A stretch of DNA of 32,750 nucleotides from Acetobacteraceae bacterium (lineage in GTDB: Bacteria > Pseudomonadota > Alphaproteobacteria > Acetobacterales > Acetobacteraceae): assembly GCA_025452005.1 (NCBI GenBank), contig JANWJK010000011.1, forward strand, positions 1-32,750. Reading direction: 5' to 3'. Numbering within the stretch: the first letter of the stretch is position 1; every line of letters begins with the position of its first letter. Below the pieces are notes generated by a model. The model saw only the letters and a list, made by a program, of their open reading frames with translations, searched no databases and was not told where the DNA came from. The translations under genes were made by a program, and so were the position numbers. Below are positions 23,702 through 32,512 of this stretch, piece by piece.

Positions 23702-23866
23702 GGAATACAGGCCCCGGGTTTACTTGCGTTCAACAGTAATTAGCGCGGCTCTACTAGCTCTTGACTTGTTCAGACGTCGCGCTTAATCACTATCTCGTTA
23801 TAGATTGGGAATGTGGCGAAAAATCGGCGGGTTCTCCGCAGGAAATGCGCCACCGGACCGGGCGAA
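23702..23866. promoter_or_regulatory. Divergent intergenic region between glycosyltransferase and ABC exporter
   Basis: A 165-nt gap, clearly richer in A and T than the rest of the window up to about 23812, which fits a divergent promoter region. A TTGACT lies at 23761 but no good -10 at 16-18 bp is present, so no promoter is called with precision. The later part could be coding if the exporter starts at the GTG at 23813. Confidence 0.4.
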
Positions 23867-25669
23867 ATGGCAATGATTGCGGCAGAAATGAGGCAGAATG
23901 CGGCGGACCTGCCGCGCTTGCGCACCCATCCCATCTGGTTCCTCTGGCACTACGTGCGGCGCCATCCGTGGGGTCATGCCACGGTGGTGCTGTCGGTCAT
24001 GGTGGCGGTGACCTGCGCGGTATCGGTGCAGTATGGCCTTAAGCATCTGATCGACATCATCGCCGCCGGTCCGGGAAAGGCCACCGGTCTCTGGATGGCG
24101 TTTGCGCTGCTCTGCTCGCTGGTCGCCGCCGACAGTCTGCTGTGGCGCGTCGCGGGCTGGGCGGCGGCCTACACTTTCGTGGCGGTCACCGGCGACGTGC
24201 GGCGCGACCTGTTCGCTCACCTCTCCGGCCACTCGCCGAGCTATTTCGCCGAGCGCCTGCCGGGCGCGCTGGCCAGCCGCATCACCGCGACATCCAACGC
24301 CGTGTTCACCACCGAGAATACCGGATCGTGGAACGTGCTGCCGCCGGTGATGGGGGTCGCCTGTTCCATCGTCTTCATCGGCTTCGTCAACGCGACCATG
24401 GCCGCCGCTCTGGTCGGCGTGGCAGCCGGGCTCGGCATGCTGGTGTTCTATCTCGCGCGTCGCGGCACGCCGCTGCATCGCAGCTTCGCCGCCAAGGCTG
24501 CGGCGGTGGACGGCGAGATGGTCGACGTGATCGGCAACATGTCGGTGGTGCGCGCGTTCGGGGCGATGTTCCGCGAGCAGAAGCGCATCGGCGCCACGAT
24601 CGGCATCGAGATGGGCGCGCGCCGCAGCAGCCTGATCTACCTGGAGCGGCTGCGGCTGATCCATGCGGTCATCACCGCGGCGCTGATCGCCGGCGTGGTC
24701 GGCTGGGGCCTGCTGCTGTGGCAGGACGGCCTGGCGACGGTCGGCGACCTGGTGCTGATCACCGGCCTGTCCATCGGCATCCTGCACTGCACGCGCGATC
24801 TGGCGGTGGCGCTGGTGGAATTGACCCAGCACGTCGCACGGCTGGAGGAGGCGATCGGCGCGCTGCTGACCGAACATGAGCTGCCGGATCGGCCGGACGC
24901 CTGGCCGGTGCGCTCGGGTGTCGGCCAGGTTACGTTCGAGCAGGTGCGTTTCGCCTATCCGGGGCGCGCGCCGGTGCTGCGCGACTTCGACCTGACGATC
25001 GAGCCGGGCCAGCGTGTCGGCCTGGTTGGGTATTCAGGCGCCGGCAAATCGACCGTGCTCTCACTGCTCCAGCGGTTCTACGACGTGAACAACGGGCGCA
25101 TCCTGATCGACGGCCAGGACGTTCGCGACGTCACGCAGGAGAGCCTGCGCAGCACCATGGCGATCGTGCCGCAGGACATCAGCCTGTTCCATCGCTCCGT
25201 TCTCGAGAACATCCGCTACGCGCGTCCTGATGCGCCGAAGGAAGAAGTGCTGGCAGCCGCCGAGATGGCGAACTGCCGCGAGTTCATCGAGGCGCTGCCG
25301 GATGGGTTCGAGACCATGGTGGGCGACCGCGGCGTGAAGCTGTCGGGCGGACAGCGCCAGCGACTGGCGATCGCGCGGGCGCTGCTGAAGGACGCTCCCA
25401 TCCTGCTGCTTGACGAGGCGACCAGTGCGCTCGACAGCGAAAGCGAGCGGGCGATCCAGGACGCGCTCGACCGGCTGATGCACGGACGCACGGTGGTCGC
25501 CATCGCGCACCGGCTGGCGACGCTGAAGAGCTTCGACCGCATCATCGTGATGGATCACGGCCGCATCGTCGATGACGGGCCGCCCGCCGTGCTGGCGATA
25601 CGCCCCGGGCCGTATCGCGAACTGCTGCGCAAGCAGCAGTTGGTGGAGCCGCTGGCGCAGGCGGCGTAG
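23867..25669 (+). CDS. ABC exporter, fused permease and ATPase
   Basis: About 600 residues from the ATG at 23867; a GTG at 23813 would add 18 residues and its GGGA lies too close, so it is less favoured. The first ~320 residues hold about six membrane helices of a type I exporter; the ATPase follows with Walker A GYSGAGKST (about residue 388), Q-loop in IVPQDISLFHRSV, signature LSGGQRQRL (about 492), Walker B ILLLDEATSALD and the H-loop AIAHRLATL. It works as a homodimer or half transporter exporting lipids, glycans, peptides or drugs; the substrate is unknown. It is divergent from a glycosyltransferase. A stem-loop follows the stop. Confidence 0.93.
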   Translation: MAMIAAEMRQNAADLPRLRTHPIWFLWHYVRRHPWGHATVVLSVMVAVTCAVSVQYGLKHLIDIIAAGPGKATGLWMAFALLCSLVAADSLLWRVAGWAAAYTFVAVTGDVRRDLFAHLSGHSPSYFAERLPGALASRITATSNAVFTTENTGSWNVLPPVMGVACSIVFIGFVNATMAAALVGVAAGLGMLVFYLARRGTPLHRSFAAKAAAVDGEMVDVIGNMSVVRAFGAMFREQKRIGATIGIEMGARRSSLIYLERLRLIHAVITAALIAGVVGWGLLLWQDGLATVGDLVLITGLSIGILHCTRDLAVALVELTQHVARLEEAIGALLTEHELPDRPDAWPVRSGVGQVTFEQVRFAYPGRAPVLRDFDLTIEPGQRVGLVGYSGAGKSTVLSLLQRFYDVNNGRILIDGQDVRDVTQESLRSTMAIVPQDISLFHRSVLENIRYARPDAPKEEVLAAAEMANCREFIEALPDGFETMVGDRGVKLSGGQRQRLAIARALLKDAPILLLDEATSALDSESERAIQDALDRLMHGRTVVAIAHRLATLKSFDRIIVMDHGRIVDDGPPAVLAIRPGPYRELLRKQQLVEPLAQAA

Positions 25670-25681
25670 TTGCCGGCGGCC

Positions 25682-25705
25682 TACGGCGATGGTCTGATCG
25701 CCGTA
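25682..25705 (+). terminator. Stem-loop after the ABC exporter
   Basis: TACGGCGAT (25682-25690) pairs perfectly with ATCGCCGTA (25697-25705) over 9 bp with a 6-nt loop, 13 nt after the stop. No T-run, so termination is uncertain. Confidence 0.5.
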
Positions 25706-25725
25706 TCGCCTGGCTCCGGAGAACC

Positions 25726-26916
25726 GTGAACGGCTCGCGCATCCTGATCGCCGGCGCCGGCATCGGCGGTCTCGTCGCCGCGCTCGCCCTGGTGCAGCGC
25801 GGCTTCGAGGTCGCACTTTACGAACAGGCGGCGGAACTTCACGAGGTCGGCGCGGGACTTCAGATCGCCCCCAACGGTTCGCGGGTACTGCGCGCCATCG
25901 AGCTCGAGCAGGCGCTCCAGACAATGGTCTCGGTGGCGGCATCCAGGGAAATGCGGCTGTTCAGCACAGGACAGTCGTGGCCCATGCCGAATGCCGCCAC
26001 GGCGATCGCGCGCTTCGGTTCACCGATCTGGTTCGTGCATCGCGGCGATCTGCACCGGGCGCTGGTGTCGGCGCTGGCGCAGCACGCACCCGGCGCGGTT
26101 CACGTCGGGTCCCGCTGCATCGGGCTGGAGCAGGACGCGCGCGGGGTGACGTTGTCGCTGGAGAACGGCGATCGGGTCGGCGGCGATGCGCTGATCGGCG
26201 CCGATGGCGTGCATTCGTGCATCCGCGAGACGCTGTACGGCGGCGGGCGCGCTGCCTTCACCGGGTTCGTGGCCTGGCGCGCGGTCGTGTCGATGGCGCG
26301 GCTGCCGCTGCGGCTCCGTCAGCAGGGCCTCGCGGGCTGGGCCGGCTCGCATGGTCACGTCATGACCTATCCGCTGCGCGGCGGCGAACTGCTGAACTTT
26401 GTCGCCGTCGTGGCGCGTGACGATTGGCAGGTCGAGAGCTGGTCGGAGGCGGGCACGGTCGAGGAATGCCGGCGCGACTTCGCCGGCTGGCACGACGATG
26501 TGCTGGCGGTCATCGATGCGGTCGACGTCCCGTACAAGTGGGCGCTGATCGGGCGCCAGCCTCTGGAGCATTGGTCGGCAGGATGCATCACCCTGCTGGG
26601 CGACGCGTGCCATCCGATGCTGCCGTTCCTGGGACAGGGCGCCAACATGGCGATCGAGGATGGCATGGTGCTGGCACGCTGCCTGGAAGCGTCGGCTGAT
26701 ATTCCGGAGGCGTTGCGGCGCTACGAAGCTGCCCGGTTCGCCCGGATATCGCGCATCGTGGCGGAGTCGCGGGCAAACGCCGAGCGCGTGCATAATCCCC
26801 TGCTCGCCGACGCGGAGCAGGCGAGGGCGTTCATGGACCGGGAGTTCGCGCCGGGTGCCTTGGGCGCACGCTACGACTGGCTCTACGAATATGACGCGAT
26901 GTCCGTGCCCATCTGA
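25726..26916 (+). CDS. FAD-dependent monooxygenase, salicylate/3-hydroxybenzoate hydroxylase type
   Basis: A 396-residue class A flavoprotein monooxygenase. Motifs: GAGIGG (10-15, FAD ADP-binding), the D-G motif in LIGADGVHSCIRETLYG, and GDACHPMLPFLGQGANMAIE (G-D motif binding the FAD ribityl and pyrophosphate). The sequence fits salicylate hydroxylase and related ring hydroxylases that use NAD(P)H and O2, and residues such as APNGSRVLRAIELE are typical. The substrate is probably an aromatic acid, but no other aromatic-degradation gene is adjacent. The start is a GTG at 25726. It lies 17 nt upstream of otsA on the same strand. Confidence 0.88.
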   Translation: MNGSRILIAGAGIGGLVAALALVQRGFEVALYEQAAELHEVGAGLQIAPNGSRVLRAIELEQALQTMVSVAASREMRLFSTGQSWPMPNAATAIARFGSPIWFVHRGDLHRALVSALAQHAPGAVHVGSRCIGLEQDARGVTLSLENGDRVGGDALIGADGVHSCIRETLYGGGRAAFTGFVAWRAVVSMARLPLRLRQQGLAGWAGSHGHVMTYPLRGGELLNFVAVVARDDWQVESWSEAGTVEECRRDFAGWHDDVLAVIDAVDVPYKWALIGRQPLEHWSAGCITLLGDACHPMLPFLGQGANMAIEDGMVLARCLEASADIPEALRRYEAARFARISRIVAESRANAERVHNPLLADAEQARAFMDREFAPGALGARYDWLYEYDAMSVPI

Positions 26917-26933
26917 ACGACCGGGAGTCCGAG

Positions 26934-28301
26934 GTGCCGCGTCTCGTCGTCGTCTCCAACCGTGTCGCGCCGATCACGGAAGGCGAACCCACCGCGGGCG
27001 GGCTGGCGGCCGGCGTACTCGATGCGCTTAAGCAGAAGGGCGGCATCTGGTTCGGCTGGAGCGGCGAGATCACCGAAGGCGAGGCTTCGCCGGTCCACCT
27101 GGAACGCACCGTCGGCTCGATCACGCTCTACACGCTCGACCTGTCGCGCCGCGACTACGATGCGTTCTATCGCGGCTTCGCCAATGGCACGCTGTGGCCG
27201 ACGTTGCACTACCAGGTCGGCCACGCACAGTTCGACTGGGCGGAGTTCGACGGCTACCGCCGGGTGAACGTCCTGTTCGCGCGGGCGCTGGCGCGGCTGG
27301 TGCGGCCGGACGACATGATCTGGGCGCACGACTATCACCTGCTCTGTCTGGCCGAGGCGCTGCGCGAGGCGGGATTGGGCAACCGCATGGGTCTGTTCCT
27401 GCACACGCCGTTCCCGGCACCCGCGGTGTTCATGACCAACCCCGCGCATGAAGCACTGATCCGTGCCATGTGCGGGTTCGACCTGCTCGGGTTTCAGACT
27501 GAGGACGATCGCACGGCGTTCGCCGACTACGTGGTGCGACAGGCGGGCGGCAGCGCATCGGATGATGGCGTGATCGGCGCGTTCGGCCGCACGGTGAAGA
27601 CCGGCGTCTATCCGATTGGTGTGCATGTCGATGAGGTCCGCCACGAGGCAGAGGCGCCGGCCCATCAGCGCTACGCATCGCGACTGCACGACAGCCTGTC
27701 GGGTCGGCCGTTGATCCTCAGCGTCGACCGGCTGGACTACTCCAAAGGCCTGCGACCGCGCTTCATCGCGTTCGAACGGTTCCTGGAGCGCTATCCGCAC
27801 CACCACGGCGCGGTGGTGTTCATGCAGATCGCGCCGCCGTCGCGCGGCGATATCGAGACCTACCGCGAGATACGCCGCGCCCTGGAGGCGGAGGCCGGGC
27901 GTATCAACGGCCGCTTCGCGGAAGTGGACTGGATGCCGCTGCGCTATCTGAACCGCGGCTTCGCACGCAGCGCCCTGATGCCGCTCTATGCGGAAGCGCA
28001 GGTGGGGCTGGTGACGCCGCTGCGCGACGGGATGAACCTGGTGGCGAAGGAGTATGTCGCCGCACAGAACCCGGACAATCCCGGCGTTCTGGTGCTGTCG
28101 CAGTTCGCCGGCGCGGCGCGCGAACTGGATGCGGCGCTGATCGTCAATCCGTACGACGAAACGGGCGTTGCCGCAGCGCTGGATCGCGCCCTGGCGATGC
28201 CACGTGGCGAGCGCATCGAGCGCCACACGGCCATGCTGGCGACGATGCGGCGCAACAGCCTGGACGCGTGGCGCGACCGGTTCGTGGCGGATCTATCGTA
28301 A
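26934..28301 (+). CDS. otsA: Trehalose-6-phosphate synthase
   Basis: A 455-residue GT20 enzyme that joins UDP-glucose and glucose 6-phosphate to trehalose 6-phosphate. Seen: the N-terminal VVVSNRVAP with GGLAAGVLDAL, the GWSG motif, WAHDYHLLCLAEAL, FLHTPFPAPAVFM, SVDRLDYSKGLRPRFIAFER and TPLRDGMNLVAKEYVAAQNP, which covers the donor and acceptor residues of OtsA. The length matches the family. The start is a GTG at 26934 preceded by GAG. The phosphatase otsB is not in the window. The 3' end overlaps the convergent P450 gene by 9 nt. Trehalose is an osmotic and drying protectant. Confidence 0.96.
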   Translation: MPRLVVVSNRVAPITEGEPTAGGLAAGVLDALKQKGGIWFGWSGEITEGEASPVHLERTVGSITLYTLDLSRRDYDAFYRGFANGTLWPTLHYQVGHAQFDWAEFDGYRRVNVLFARALARLVRPDDMIWAHDYHLLCLAEALREAGLGNRMGLFLHTPFPAPAVFMTNPAHEALIRAMCGFDLLGFQTEDDRTAFADYVVRQAGGSASDDGVIGAFGRTVKTGVYPIGVHVDEVRHEAEAPAHQRYASRLHDSLSGRPLILSVDRLDYSKGLRPRFIAFERFLERYPHHHGAVVFMQIAPPSRGDIETYREIRRALEAEAGRINGRFAEVDWMPLRYLNRGFARSALMPLYAEAQVGLVTPLRDGMNLVAKEYVAAQNPDNPGVLVLSQFAGAARELDAALIVNPYDETGVAAALDRALAMPRGERIERHTAMLATMRRNSLDAWRDRFVADLS

Positions 28302-29687
28302 CCGCAGCCTGAAGGTCGGCGGGTGGTTCGGCTGCGTCGTCACGATCGCCACCGGCATCACCGGCACCGGATCGTCCAGCGTCACCACGAATTCGCGGAT
28401 CAGCATGGCCAGCACCAGCGTCGCCTCGGCGAGCGCGAACTGTGCGCCGACGCACACGCGCGGACCGGCTCCGAACGGCAGATAGGCGAAGCGCGGCACC
28501 GGCGGCGCGCTTGCCCCTGGGCCTGACCCGGGGGGCGGCATGAAGCGCGACGGATCGAACGCATCCGGGTCACGCCAGAGCTTCCGATGACGATGCAGCA
28601 CCCACGGTGCGATCAGCAGCACCGCGCCGCGCGGAATGTCGATCGTGCCGATGCGGTCGGGGCCGATCGCCTCGCGCGCCAGGGCAAAGGCGGGCGGATA
28701 CAGCCGTATCGCCTCGCTGACCACGGCGCGGGTGCGGGCCAAATGCGGCATCGCCGCCATCGCATTGTCCGGCGCGATGTCGACGCCGCTCGCCTCGTCG
28801 GCAACGCGCTGCTGCTCATCCGGCGCGCCGGCCAGCAGGACCAGCGACCAGAACAGCGTCACCGCGGTGGTCTCGTGTCCCGCCAGGATCAACGTGGCGA
28901 TCTGATCGCGGAGCTGGTCGGGCGAGAAGCCCTTGCCGGTCTCCGGATCGCGCGCGGCGAGCAGAAGATCGAACAGGTCGCGCGGCGTATCCGTGGCGGG
29001 CGCGGCCTGGCGTGCCTGCATGATCTCCGTCATCAGCCCCATCCAGCGGCGCTGGAAGCGCCGGCGGCCGAAGTCGCGCAGTGTCGGGATGGCAGGCGGC
29101 AGAACCATGTCGAACAGATGCGGCTTCGAGTAGTTGTGCGCGTACTCGGTAAGCAGCCGGCGCATGGCCGCTCCGTACTGCCGCGTCTCCAGCGAGAACA
29201 TCGAGCGGCCGGCGATGTCCAGCGCCAGGTTCTGCATGGCGGCCAGCAGATCGATCGGCTGGTTGGTCTGTGCGCCCAGCACGCCGATCGCGTCGTCGGC
29301 GCAGGCGACGATATGGCGCGCCAGCACCGGCAGGGTGCGCGGTGCGAGCGCGGGGGCAGTGGTACGGCGCTGGAGCCGCCAGTCCTCGCCGTCGCTGAGC
29401 AGCAGCCCGTTGCCGGTGATCGGCCGCAGGATGCGGATCGAGGCCGGCGAGCGGCGGTAGTTCGCGTGGTTGTCGACCAGCACGTGGTGGATGGCGTCCG
29501 GCGCATTGAGCAGGATGTGGCTGCGGCCCAGGAAGCGGCGCACCAATACATCCTCCTGGTACGCCTTCTCGGTCCACATGGTGAGCGCATTGGTGCGGAT
29601 CGCGCGCAGGAACTGCAACAGCGGCAGTTCCCGTTCGGGGATCGGCGGGCGTGGCGGGATGAAAAAATTGGGTTGCACAGCGTCCAT
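28293..29687 (-). CDS. Cytochrome P450
   Basis: A 464-residue P450. The haem-binding segment is FGAGPRVCVGAQFALAEA, with Cys412 as the thiolate ligand; the oxygen-binding I-helix has LAGHETTAVTLFW; the K-helix E-x-x-R is in SEAIRLYPPAF, and the meander and P-rich N-terminus (FFIPPRPPIPERELPLLQFL) are present. It has no long N-terminal membrane anchor. P450s hydroxylate fatty acids, terpenoids or other hydrophobic molecules with ferredoxin or reductase partners; none is adjacent. The substrate is unknown. It converges on otsA with 9 nt overlap, and the start lies 56 nt from the antiporter gene's stop on the same strand. Confidence 0.94.
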   Translation of the reverse strand: MDAVQPNFFIPPRPPIPERELPLLQFLRAIRTNALTMWTEKAYQEDVLVRRFLGRSHILLNAPDAIHHVLVDNHANYRRSPASIRILRPITGNGLLLSDGEDWRLQRRTTAPALAPRTLPVLARHIVACADDAIGVLGAQTNQPIDLLAAMQNLALDIAGRSMFSLETRQYGAAMRRLLTEYAHNYSKPHLFDMVLPPAIPTLRDFGRRRFQRRWMGLMTEIMQARQAAPATDTPRDLFDLLLAARDPETGKGFSPDQLRDQIATLILAGHETTAVTLFWSLVLLAGAPDEQQRVADEASGVDIAPDNAMAAMPHLARTRAVVSEAIRLYPPAFALAREAIGPDRIGTIDIPRGAVLLIAPWVLHRHRKLWRDPDAFDPSRFMPPPGSGPGASAPPVPRFAYLPFGAGPRVCVGAQFALAEATLVLAMLIREFVVTLDDPVPVMPVAIVTTQPNHPPTFRLRLR

Positions 29688-29742
29688 GGCGGGAACCTAA
29701 TGCGGCGATCGCGACATACAATCCGTTGGCAATGCCGCCGGA

Positions 29743-30819
29743 TCATGGAGCGAAAATCAAGAAGACATAGCTCGCCAGCAGCACCAGATGGACGAACCCC
29801 GCCAGCAGGTTGGTGCGACCCTGACCGTAGGTGAGCAAGGCGACCATGAACGACAGCACCAGCAGCAGGGTCGACTCGCTGTCGATACCGAGGGCAAGCG
29901 GTTGGCCTAGCCATGTCGCGATGACCGTCACGGCGGGAACGGTAAGGCCGATGCAGGCCACCGCGCTGCCGAGCGCCAGGTTGATGCTGGTCTGAAGCAG
30001 ATTGCGCCGCGCCGCGCGCATGGCGGCGAAGAACTCCGGCAACAGCACGATCGCCGCGACGATCACGCCCGCGAGCTTGAACGGAGCGCCGGCCGCGACG
30101 ATGCTCCGTTCGATGAACGGCGCGAGCAGCTTGGCGAGCAGGATGACCGCGACCAGCGTCAGCACGAGCAATCCGCCGCTGAGCGCACCGATCCACGCCG
30201 GGGGCGCGGCATGTTCGGCTTCGATCGCGCCGGTCGGCACGAAGTAGTCCTGATGCCGCACGGTCTGCACGAACAGGAACACCAGGTAGAGTGCGAAGCA
30301 GGTGCTGCCGACAAAGATCAGTTGGTGTGACGAGTAGTAAGGCCCCGGCGTCGCCAGCGTGTAATTGGGCAGCACCAGGACCAGTATGGCCATCGGCATG
30401 AGCACCGCGAGGAAGGCGTTCGCCCCCAGCGTCTGGAATTCCTGCTCGCGATGACGGAGCGTGCCGGCGACGATGCAGATACCGGCAAGCCCGTTGAGCA
30501 CCAGCATCACCACGGCATGTACCGTGTCGCGGGCCAGGCTGGGGTTGGGTTTCCCGGTCAGCATCAGCGAGATGATCAGCGCCAGTTCGATGATCGTGAC
30601 CGCAAGGGTGAGAACCAGGGTCCCGTAAGGTTCGCCCAGCCATAGCGCGACCAGTTCCGCATGGTGGACGGCGATCATCACCGATGCGAGCAGCAGCACC
30701 GCGAGCAGCGCGCCGGCCAGCCACACGTCGGTCTTGCCGATCATCGCTCCGGCGGCAAGCGCGACCAGCGGGATCAGCCAACCGGAAATCGCAATGCGGT
30801 TCGTATGTGTCGCGGCCAT
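29743..30819 (-). CDS. chaA: Calcium/sodium-proton antiporter of the CaCA family, ChaA-like
   Basis: A 358-residue membrane protein with about 11 hydrophobic segments and two alpha-repeat motifs: GTLVLTLAVTIIELALIISL and VVAAIVLLPEFFAAMRAARR region (with LPEFFAAMRAAR and INLALGSAVACIGLTVPAVT), with the acidic residues that bind the cation. An acidic-loop-free ChaA layout and the length fit the E. coli ChaA group, which exchanges Na+, K+ or Ca2+ for protons at high pH. The gene is transcribed divergently from the thiolase gene, with 76 nt between starts. The intergenic palindrome at 30846-30857 could control both. Confidence 0.88.
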   Translation of the reverse strand: MAATHTNRIAISGWLIPLVALAAGAMIGKTDVWLAGALLAVLLLASVMIAVHHAELVALWLGEPYGTLVLTLAVTIIELALIISLMLTGKPNPSLARDTVHAVVMLVLNGLAGICIVAGTLRHREQEFQTLGANAFLAVLMPMAILVLVLPNYTLATPGPYYSSHQLIFVGSTCFALYLVFLFVQTVRHQDYFVPTGAIEAEHAAPPAWIGALSGGLLVLTLVAVILLAKLLAPFIERSIVAAGAPFKLAGVIVAAIVLLPEFFAAMRAARRNLLQTSINLALGSAVACIGLTVPAVTVIATWLGQPLALGIDSESTLLLVLSFMVALLTYGQGRTNLLAGFVHLVLLASYVFLIFAP

Positions 30820-30845
30820 GTCGGCTCCCTATCTGGCGGCTTGGC

Positions 30846-30861
30846 TACTGATCAGTATAAT
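30846..30861. promoter_or_regulatory. 12-bp palindrome overlapping a perfect -10 box
   Basis: TACTGATCAGTA (30846-30857) is a perfect palindrome. It overlaps by two bases a perfect TATAAT (30856-30861) reading toward the thiolase gene, 34 nt before its ATG. On the minus strand TATACT (30859-30854) reads toward the ChaA-like gene. No good -35 hexamer is present for either, as is usual for activator or repressor controlled promoters. An operator for a dimeric repressor such as TetR type is likely but not identified. Confidence 0.55.
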
Positions 30862-30895
30862 CGCGTCGCATGCGTGGTCGCGAAGGGAGCGGAAC

Positions 30896-32065
30896 ATGAG
30901 TTTGAAGGGGGTTGGTTACATTGTCGGGGCGTATGAGCACCCGACGCGCAGGGCGCCGGACAAGTCGGTGGCGCTGCTGCATGCCGAGTGCGCCAAAGGC
31001 GCGCTGGAGGATGCCGGCCTGACCAAGGACGACGTGGACGGCTATTTCTGCGCCGGCGACGCGCCGGGCCTCGGCCCGCTGTCGATGGTCGATTACATGA
31101 ACCTGAAATGCCGGCACGTCGATTCCACCGATGTCGGAGGTTCATCGTATCAGGTCGCCGTCGGCCATGCGTTGGAAGCGATCGCCGCGGGGCGCTGCAA
31201 TATAGCGCTGATCACGCTTGCCGGAAGGCCGCGCAGCGAGGGGCAGGCGACGGGCACCGCCACCCGCGTCGGCAACCTGGCACAGCCCGAGGTGCAGTTC
31301 GAGTTCCCGTACGGTCCGGCAACCGCCAACATGTACGCGATGTGCGCGACGCGGCACATGTACCAGTATGGCACCACCAGCGAGCAGCTTGCCTGGATCA
31401 AGGTGGCCGCCTCGCATCATGCGCAGCACAACCCGCATGCCATGCTGCGCGACGTGGTGACGGTGGAGGATGTGGTGAAGTCGCCGATGGTGGCCTCGCC
31501 GTTGCATCGCCTCGATTGCTGCGTGATCAGCGACGGGGGTGGCGCGCTGATCGTCACCAAGCCGGAGATCGCCAAGGGCCTGAAGCGGCCGCTGGTGAAG
31601 GTGATCGGCGTTGGCGAATCGCCGAAGCACCAGGCGGGCGGCGACATCGACCTGACCTATTCCGGCGCCCGCTGGTCGGGTCCGCCGGCATGGGAGATGG
31701 CGGGCATCAAGCCCTCCGACATCAAGTACGCCTCGATCTACGACAGCTTCACAATCACCGTGCTGATGCAGCTCGAGGATCTGGGGTTCTGCGAGAAAGG
31801 GCAGGGCGGCAAGTTCGTCGCCGACGGCAACCTGATCGCGGGCGTGGGCAAACTGCCGTTCAACACCGACGGCGGCGGACTGTGCAGCAACCATCCGGCG
31901 AACCGCGGCGGCATCACCAAGATCATCGAGGCGGTGCGTCAGTTGCGCGGCGAAGCGCATCCGGCGGTGCAGGTGAAGAACTGCGATCTGGCGATCGCGC
32001 ACGGCACGGGCGGATCGCTGGGCACACGGCATTGCGGCAGCACTGTCATTCTGGAACGGGAGTGA
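30896..32065 (+). CDS. Thiolase-fold protein (SCP-x/lipid-transfer thiolase type)
   Basis: A 389-residue thiolase superfamily protein. The N-half opens GVGYIVGAYEHPTRRAPDKS and has DVGGSSYQVAVGHALEAIAA where active thiolases carry the catalytic Cys; here it is Ser. The C-half has GLCSNHPANRGGITKIIEAV and IAHGTGGSLGTRHCGSTVIL, with a changed active site relative to biosynthetic thiolases. This pattern is typical of SCP-x-like thiolases that pair with DUF35 proteins and can work as aldolases or in acyl-CoA cleavage or ligation. The ATG at 30896 has GGGAG 8 nt upstream. The DUF35 gene follows after 5 nt. Annotators often label it acetyl-CoA acetyltransferase; that activity is doubtful here. Confidence 0.88.
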   Translation: MSLKGVGYIVGAYEHPTRRAPDKSVALLHAECAKGALEDAGLTKDDVDGYFCAGDAPGLGPLSMVDYMNLKCRHVDSTDVGGSSYQVAVGHALEAIAAGRCNIALITLAGRPRSEGQATGTATRVGNLAQPEVQFEFPYGPATANMYAMCATRHMYQYGTTSEQLAWIKVAASHHAQHNPHAMLRDVVTVEDVVKSPMVASPLHRLDCCVISDGGGALIVTKPEIAKGLKRPLVKVIGVGESPKHQAGGDIDLTYSGARWSGPPAWEMAGIKPSDIKYASIYDSFTITVLMQLEDLGFCEKGQGGKFVADGNLIAGVGKLPFNTDGGGLCSNHPANRGGITKIIEAVRQLRGEAHPAVQVKNCDLAIAHGTGGSLGTRHCGSTVILERE

Positions 32066-32070
32066 TCGAC

Positions 32071-32469
32071 ATGGCGTATGTTCAACGCAAGATTTCCTTC
32101 GCCGGCACGCCCGAGACCACCCCGGAGATCAAGCCGTTCTGGGACGGCTGCGCGGCTGGTAAGTTCCTGCTGCGCCGCTGCACGTCGTGCAAGAAGGCGC
32201 ACTGGTATCCGCGCTCGCTGTGTCCGTTCTGCTTCGGCGACTGTGAGTGGGTGGAGGCGTCCGGCAAGGGCAAGATCTACACGTTCAGCGTGATGACGCG
32301 CGCCGAGACGCCGTACGCAATCGGGTACGTGACGCTGGAGGAAGGGCCGTCGATGATGACCAACTTCGTCGACTGCGATTTTGCCACGCTGAAGATCGGC
32401 CAGGACGTGAAGCTGAAGTTCGTCCCGAGTGAGGACGGGCCGCCGGTGCCGATGTTCGCACCTGTGTAG
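32071..32469 (+). CDS. DUF35 Zn-ribbon OB-fold protein, partner of the thiolase-like enzyme
   Basis: A 132-residue protein of the DUF35 family: an N-terminal zinc ribbon with CTSCKKAHWYPRSLCPFC (four cysteines in C-x2-C...C-x2-C form, about 37-54) and a C-terminal OB fold (VEASGKGKIYTFSVMTRAET to GQDVKLKFVPSEDG). Such proteins bind acyl-CoA and form complexes with SCP-x thiolase-like partners, as in steroid side-chain aldolases and archaeal HMG-CoA/acetoacetyl-CoA complexes. The gene starts 5 nt after the thiolase stop, so the two are one operon. The following gap 32470-32512 holds no clear terminator. Confidence 0.92.
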   Translation: MAYVQRKISFAGTPETTPEIKPFWDGCAAGKFLLRRCTSCKKAHWYPRSLCPFCFGDCEWVEASGKGKIYTFSVMTRAETPYAIGYVTLEEGPSMMTNFVDCDFATLKIGQDVKLKFVPSEDGPPVPMFAPV

Positions 32470-32512
32470 GTGGTATCTCCTGGCGCCGCCACGGGCGTAG
32501 GAAGGTAAGATG

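Noticed and set aside
23761-23789. Sigma-70 promoter with TTGACT for the ABC exporter.
   Set aside because: The hexamer at 17 bp is TAATCA, which matches the -10 consensus poorly; kept only as part of a general divergent region.
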